Source: Salmonella enterica subsp. enterica serovar Typhimurium str. LT2 (GTDB lineage Bacteria > Pseudomonadota > Gammaproteobacteria > Enterobacterales > Enterobacteriaceae). Taken from it: DNA of 64,000 nucleotides. Shown here piece after piece: positions 60,006 through 64,000 of the stretch. The notes below the pieces were generated by a model. It made no database searches. It saw only the letters and a list, made by a program, of their open reading frames with translations, and was not told where the DNA came from. A program made the position numbers and the translations under genes. The stretch's first letter is position 1. Each line of letters begins with the position of its first letter. The stretch covers positions 2,914,001 to 2,978,000 of the forward strand of contig NC_003197.2 in the NCBI RefSeq assembly GCF_000006945.2, written 5' to 3'.

Positions 60006-60240
60006 AATTATCCTGAAATCAAGCTACACTTCATCCTTCAGGCCGCCTCTGCGTTGGCTGCGAGTTTCCCGGTCACGCGTTCCCGAGGCTCACTTGCCGC
60101 TTTGATGCGGCTTGAATGATTTTGTGTATTTAAGGAATATTCGTCGCAGACGCTGTTCGCCGTTAAGCAACCCGCGTCCAGACGGAAAAAGTGGGAATAA
60201 GATAAGTTTTCTTTACCGGGAAGTAAAATCCCGTATGCGC

Positions 60241-60741
60241 TCAATCTGCAAAATTTCGCCATATTTGCTGGATATTGTCCATCAGATACCCGCGATAGAG
60301 CAAAAAGCGCTGTACCTTAACCTTTTCTGAAAAGTTTGAAGGGAGCGGCTCGCCATATTTGCGAACGGCCTGTTCACGTGCCATTTCACTCCAGTCAATT
60401 TCACATTCTCGCATCGCTTTTTCAGTCGATTCACGGGAAATGCCTTTCTGATTCAACTCCTGGCGAATACGCGCCGGGCCATAGCCTTTGCGGCTACGAC
60501 TGGCGATAAAGCGCATCACGAAGCGCTCGTCATCAAGATAGTGATGTTCGTGGCACCAGGCGATCACGCGTTCATAATCGTCTGCCGTCGCATCAATCTC
60601 TTCCGGCCCATTTTTGCCCATCACCGGCGCGGAGAGTTTACGCCGTAATTCCTGCTCGCTGTGATCGCGGACAGCAAGAATACGTACCGCACGATCAAGG
60701 AGACGAGCATAAGCGGGACGGCGCGATGTGGGTTCACTCAT
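60241..60741 (-). CDS. recX: RecA inhibitor RecX
   Basis: All-helical modulator (166 aa) that binds the RecA filament groove and blocks its extension. Three repeated helical units are typical: AVRILAVRDHSEQELRRKL, DDERFVMRFIASRSRKGYGPARIRQELNQKG and YLMDNIQQIWRNF. The Met at 60741 (MSEPTSRRP) is the family start; the frame opens to 60780. Downstream of recA with a terminator hairpin between, so it is made at low level by read-through. Confidence 0.95.
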   Translation of the reverse strand: MSEPTSRRPAYARLLDRAVRILAVRDHSEQELRRKLSAPVMGKNGPEEIDATADDYERVIAWCHEHHYLDDERFVMRFIASRSRKGYGPARIRQELNQKGISRESTEKAMRECEIDWSEMAREQAVRKYGEPLPSNFSEKVKVQRFLLYRGYLMDNIQQIWRNFAD

Positions 60742-60766
60742 AAAAAACCTTAACAGGGAGAAATGC

Positions 60767-60794
60767 CAAAAGGGCCGCATAAATGCAGCCCTTG
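60767..60794 (-). terminator. recA terminator (leaky, before recX)
   Basis: AAGGGCTGCAT-TT-ATGCGGCCCTT on the minus strand followed by TT. It sits between the recA stop and recX start; known read-through supplies recX. Confidence 0.75.
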
Positions 60795-60857
60795 ATGGTA
60801 ATTTAACGTTTTGCTGAATGGCGGCTTCGTTTTGCCCGCCCCACCATCACCTGATGA

Positions 60858-61919
60858 TTAAAAATCTTCGTTGGTTTCTGCAACGCCTTCGCTATCGTCA
60901 ACGGCGAAATCGGGCGTGGCATTCTGATTACTCAACAGTAATTCACGAACCCTTTTCTCGATCTCTTTCGCTGTCGCCGGGTTCTCTTTCAGCCAGGTAG
61001 TCGCGTTCGCTTTACCCTGGCCAATCTTCTCGCCGTTGTAGCTGTACCATGCGCCCGCTTTCTCGATCAGCTTCTCTTTCACGCCCAGGTCAACCAGTTC
61101 GCCATAGAAGTTGATGCCTTCACCGTAGAGGATCTGGAACTCGGCCTGCTTAAACGGCGCGGCGATTTTGTTTTTCACCACTTTCACACGCGTTTCGCTA
61201 CCCACGACATTATCGCCCTCTTTCACCGCGCCAATACGACGGATATCAAGACGAACAGAGGCGTAGAATTTCAGCGCGTTACCGCCGGTGGTGGTTTCCG
61301 GGTTACCGAACATCACGCCAATCTTCATACGGATCTGGTTGATGAAAATCAACAGCGTGTTGGACTGTTTCAGGTTCCCCGCCAGCTTACGCATCGCCTG
61401 GCTCATCATACGCGCCGCGAGGCCCATGTGAGAGTCGCCGATTTCGCCTTCGATTTCCGCTTTCGGCGTTAGCGCCGCTACGGAGTCGACCACAATGACG
61501 TCCACCGCGCCTGAACGCGCCAGCGCGTCACAGATTTCCAGCGCCTGCTCGCCGGTATCCGGCTGAGAGCAGAGCAGGTTATCGATATCGACGCCCAGCT
61601 TGCGTGCGTAAACAGGGTCAAGCGCGTGTTCCGCATCGATAAACGCACAGGTTTTACCTTCACGCTGCGCAGCGGCAATCACCTGCAGCGTCAGGGTCGT
61701 TTTACCGGAAGATTCCGGCCCGTAAATTTCGACGATACGCCCCATCGGCAGACCGCCCGCACCGAGTGCGATGTCCAGTGAAAGCGAACCGGTGGAGATA
61801 GTTTCCACATCCATAGAACGGTCTTCACCCAGACGCATGATGGAGCCTTTACCAAATTGCTTTTCAATTTGGCCCAGTGCTGCCGCCAACGCTTTCTGTT
61901 TGTTTTCGTCGATAGCCAT
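60858..61919 (-). CDS. recA: RecA recombinase
   Basis: ATP-dependent strand-exchange protein and LexA co-protease (353 aa). Walker [10 protein letters not shown] (about 66-74), E96 and [22 protein letters not shown] with loop L1, loop L2 around [15 protein letters not shown], and an acidic C-terminus (AETNEDF). ATG at 61919 after GGAGTAATA; the longer frame lies in the leader. A LexA box is at 61984-62003. Confidence 0.98.
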
Positions 61920-61983
61920 TATTACTCCTGTCATGCAACTTGGTATTGAACCGGATAGTGAATTCGTACTGTTGAAGCAATTA

Positions 61984-62003
61984 TACTGTATGCTCATACA
62001 GTA
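61984..62003. promoter_or_regulatory. LexA box (SOS operator) of recA
   Basis: TACTGTATGCTCATACAGTA: the CTG-N10-CAG consensus with near-perfect palindromy, 65 bp upstream of the recA start. It ends exactly at the last base before the pncC stop (62004), so the operator overlaps the end of the neighbouring gene region. Confidence 0.95.
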
Positions 62004-62501
62004 TCAAGTGTTTTGTAGAAATTGTTGCCACAGGGTTTGTAGCGCGTATGTCGTCGCCTGTCGACGCACCGATTCACGGTCGCCGCTGAAGCATTCCCGA
62101 CGCGTAATCCCTTCTCCACTGACGCTGGCGAAAGCAAACCACACCGTACCAACCGGCTTTTCTTCACTGCCGCCATCCGGCCCGGCAATCCCGCTAATAG
62201 CGACAGCAAAATCGGCGCGAGCGGCCTTCAGCGCCCCGATCGCCATTTCGACCACTACGGGTTCGCTGACCGCGCCATGCTGCGCCAGAGTCTCTTCACG
62301 CACGCCAATCATCTGCGCTTTGGCTTCATTACTATAGGTGACAAAGCCGCGTTCAAACCAGGCGGAACTTCCGGCGATGTCGGTAATGGCTTTCGCCAGC
62401 CAGCCGCCGGTACAGGACTCTGCTGTCGTTACGGTCGCCCCGCGCGCTTTTAACGCCAGCCCGACCTGCTCGCTAAGCCGCATCAGTTCACTGTCAGTCA
62501 T
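62004..62501 (-). CDS. pncC: Nicotinamide-nucleotide amidase PncC (YgaD)
   Basis: CinA C-terminal-type amidase (165 aa) that hydrolyses NMN to nicotinate mononucleotide, in the pyridine nucleotide cycle. Ser/Thr nucleophile region TTAESCTGGWLAKAI (about 25-39) and SGIAGPDGG (about 103-111) with the KPVGTVWFA strand are characteristic. Two tandem ATGs (62504, 62501); the second is spaced better from AGAGG. Upstream of recA on the same strand. Confidence 0.94.
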   Translation of the reverse strand: MTDSELMRLSEQVGLALKARGATVTTAESCTGGWLAKAITDIAGSSAWFERGFVTYSNEAKAQMIGVREETLAQHGAVSEPVVVEMAIGALKAARADFAVAISGIAGPDGGSEEKPVGTVWFAFASVSGEGITRRECFSGDRESVRRQATTYALQTLWQQFLQNT

Positions 62502-62695
62502 CATGACCTCTGTCAGTTAGAAATCCTGCCGCACAAGATAGCACTTTCTCACCAGAGATGGGGACGAGCTGTCGATTTTACGAGTCGGATTCCGAAAAAA
62601 TGCCAGCAGGTTATTTATGCAGAATGAAAGAGGTAGCACTTGACTAAATAGCAGTACCATGTCGCTAAATTTACACGTACGGAGAGAAAGCAAGG

Positions 62696-62941
62696 ATGTC
62701 ACTCAAAAAAACGGAAAGCACACAGCACAAACTGAAACAAACCTGTCAACTACGGCTGTGGTTAATTGTGGGTGGAGTATGTTCATTAGGAATGGGAGTA
62801 CTGAATATATTGTCGTCAGGCTATTTTGAACCGTATGACGGCGGTCAAATTATCTTAGGCCTGGGATGTCTGGGATATAGTCTGGCACTATCAAAGAAGA
62901 TATCCCACTTGCAGGCAGAGAATCAGCCCAAAAAGCCATAA
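62696..62941 (+). CDS. Unrecognised 81-aa membrane protein
   Basis: Predicted 81 aa with a basic, hydrophilic start (MSLKKTESTQHKLKQT), two transmembrane helices (about 21-41, LWLIVGGVCSLGMGVLNILSS, and about 50-67, GQIILGLGCLGYSLALSK) and a polar tail (HLQAENQPKKP). GGAGAG lies 11 bases before the ATG. Not assignable to a known family by eye. It sits between divergent pncC and convergent mltB and has no partner on its strand. Confidence 0.65.
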   Translation: MSLKKTESTQHKLKQTCQLRLWLIVGGVCSLGMGVLNILSSGYFEPYDGGQIILGLGCLGYSLALSKKISHLQAENQPKKP

Positions 62942-62948
62942 TAATAGC

Positions 62949-62968
62949 GGAGGGGGTGCTCCCCTCCC
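62949..62968. repeat. GC-rich hairpin between the small gene and mltB
   Basis: GGAGGGG-GTGCT-CCCCTCC, in the gap between two convergent stop codons. Neither side has a good T-tract, so a terminator role is only possible. Confidence 0.45.
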
Positions 62969-62978
62969 TAAGCGTAAA

Positions 62979-64000
62979 TTAGCGCACCCGCGCCAGCGCT
63001 ACCGCCTGGCCCAGTTGCCAAACCGCCATCGCATAATGCGTGCTGTGGTTATATCGGGTAATTGTGTAGAAGTTCGGCAGGCCGTACCAGTACTGGTATC
63101 CCGTACCGATATCCAGACGCAGCAGGCTGGCTTCCTGATGATTGCCCAACGATTGCTGCGGCGTTAAGCCTGCGGCGGCAAGCTGAGAGATGCTGTATTT
63201 TGTTTTGAAACCATTCGCCAACCCAGGCGCCTGACCACTCGCCGGCACCGCAACCATATCGCCTTTCACCCAACCATGCGCCTTGAAATAGTTCGCCACG
63301 CTGCCGATGGCATCTACCGGATCCCACAAGTTAATGTGCCCATCACCATTGAAATCGACCGCATATTCTTTATAGGAAGATGGCATAAACTGGCCGTAGC
63401 CCATCGCGCCCGCAAAGGAACCTTTCAGATTGAGCGGATCGTCTTGCTCATCGCGCGCCATGAGCAGGAAGGTTTCCAGCTCGCCGGAGAAATATTCCGC
63501 CCGGCGCGGATAGTTAAATGACAGCGTCGCCAGCGCGTCCAGAATCCGCGTTTTCCCCATGATACGTCCCCAGCGGGTTTCCACGCCGATGATGCCCACG
63601 ATGATCTCCGGCGGTACGCCGTATACCTGCCAGGCGCGGTTCAGCGCGTCTTCATACTGATTCCAGAACGCGACGCCGTTTTGCACGTTATCCGGCGTAA
63701 TAAATTGTTTGCGGTAGCGCAACCAGGCGCCATTTGGTCCGGCGGGCGGCTGAGTGGTCGGCGCTTGTCTGTCCATCAGACGCAGGACGTAATCCAGTCT
63801 TTTAGACTGCGAGAGGATCTCTTGCAACTGCTGACGGTCGAAACCGTGTTTACTGACCATTTTATCAATGAACTGCTGCGCATTAGGGTTGTTGGCGAAG
63901 TCGCCGCCCATTTGCATGACGTTATGCTGCGGCTCAAGCAGAAAGCCGCCGGAAGGCGTGCCCGTCGTCGCTTGAGTCTCGGAAGATTTTGGCGTGCTGC
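62979..64000 (-). CDS. mltB: Membrane-bound lytic transglycosylase MltB, 5' end outside the window
   Basis: GH103 lytic transglycosylase that cleaves the MurNAc-GlcNAc bond of peptidoglycan to anhydro products; a lipoprotein in the outer membrane. The window holds about 340 codons including the stop; only the short lipoprotein signal region is missing. The catalytic Glu is in IVGIIGVETRWG, and GAMGYGQFMPSSYKEYAVDFNGDGHINLWDPVDAIGSVANYF and the C-terminal HSTHYAMAVWQLG match the family. The visible N-terminal part (TGTPSGGFLLEPQHNVMQMGGDFANNP) is a linker as in E. coli. Confidence 0.96.
   Translation of the reverse strand, partial: STPKSSETQATTGTPSGGFLLEPQHNVMQMGGDFANNPNAQQFIDKMVSKHGFDRQQLQEILSQSKRLDYVLRLMDRQAPTTQPPAGPNGAWLRYRKQFITPDNVQNGVAFWNQYEDALNRAWQVYGVPPEIIVGIIGVETRWGRIMGKTRILDALATLSFNYPRRAEYFSGELETFLLMARDEQDDPLNLKGSFAGAMGYGQFMPSSYKEYAVDFNGDGHINLWDPVDAIGSVANYFKAHGWVKGDMVAVPASGQAPGLANGFKTKYSISQLAAAGLTPQQSLGNHQEASLLRLDIGTGYQYWYGLPNFYTITRYNHSTHYAMAVWQLGQAVALARVR

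Noticed and set aside
62517..62702. A 61-aa minus-strand frame upstream of pncC
   Set aside because: It has no ribosome site and sits in the divergent promoter region; the plus-strand gene at 62696 is better supported.

Overview
The window is a chromosomal segment of Salmonella enterica subsp. enterica, biphasic and close to serovar Typhimurium. The evidence is gene content and order: the phase-2 flagellin gene fljB beside the Hin invertible segment, the iro salmochelin cluster, the SPI-2 effector gene pipB2, virK and mig-14, the tricarballylate genes tctABCDE, and then a backbone shared with E. coli (glaH-lhgO-gabDTP-csiR ... mltB). The serovar cannot be fixed, because most of the variable flagellin domain lies outside the window.

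Layout. (1) 1-1777: 5' part of fljB (minus strand) and the invertible H segment, bounded by hix sites at 759-784 and 1752-1777 and carrying hin. Hin reads away from fljB, and a good sigma-28 promoter (1690-1716) points towards iroB, so this copy is in the OFF (phase-1) orientation. (2) 2311-11880: Fur-controlled salmochelin locus iroBCDE with the convergent receptor gene iroN. (3) 12299-17124: an AT-rich, Salmonella-specific stretch with an unrecognised Cys/Pro-rich small protein, pipB2, virK, mig-14 and two candidate small ORFs. (4) 17217-23542: nickel/cobalt permease nixA with a NikR-like operator, then the tct two-component system and tripartite tricarboxylate transporter. (5) 23845-31133: glutarate/GABA catabolism (glaH lhgO gabD gabT gabP csiR). 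(6) 31155-37589: small stress and regulatory genes (kbp, yqaE, ygaVP, a DUF2158 gene, stpA, alaE, ygaC, ygaM) and a divergent MocR regulator / AhpD-like pair. (7) 37861-45279: class Ib ribonucleotide reductase nrdHIEF and the osmoprotectant transporter proVWX. (8) 45444-51928: an MFS transporter, a decayed ygaZ remnant, emrRAB and a RafY-like porin. (9) 52216-64000: luxS, sRNA micA, gshA, yqaA, yqaB, a serV-argVYZQ tRNA cluster with rtT-like repeats, csrA, alaS, recX, recA (LexA box), pncC, a small membrane protein and the 5'-truncated mltB.

How the parts work together. IroB glucosylates enterobactin, IroC exports it, IroN takes up the ferric form, and IroD/IroE hydrolyse it; Fur boxes sit before both iroB and iroN. 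GlaH and LhgO convert glutarate to 2-oxoglutarate; GabP, GabT and GabD import GABA and convert it to succinate. NrdHIEF and ProVWX form separate operons with recognisable control regions. The most unusual observations are the OFF-oriented H segment with a possible phage tail-fibre remnant at its far hix site, one degenerate ATP site in IroC, the NikR-like operator before nixA, the ygaZ remnant with loss of ygaH, the tRNA-fragment repeats, and the uncharacterised small proteins.
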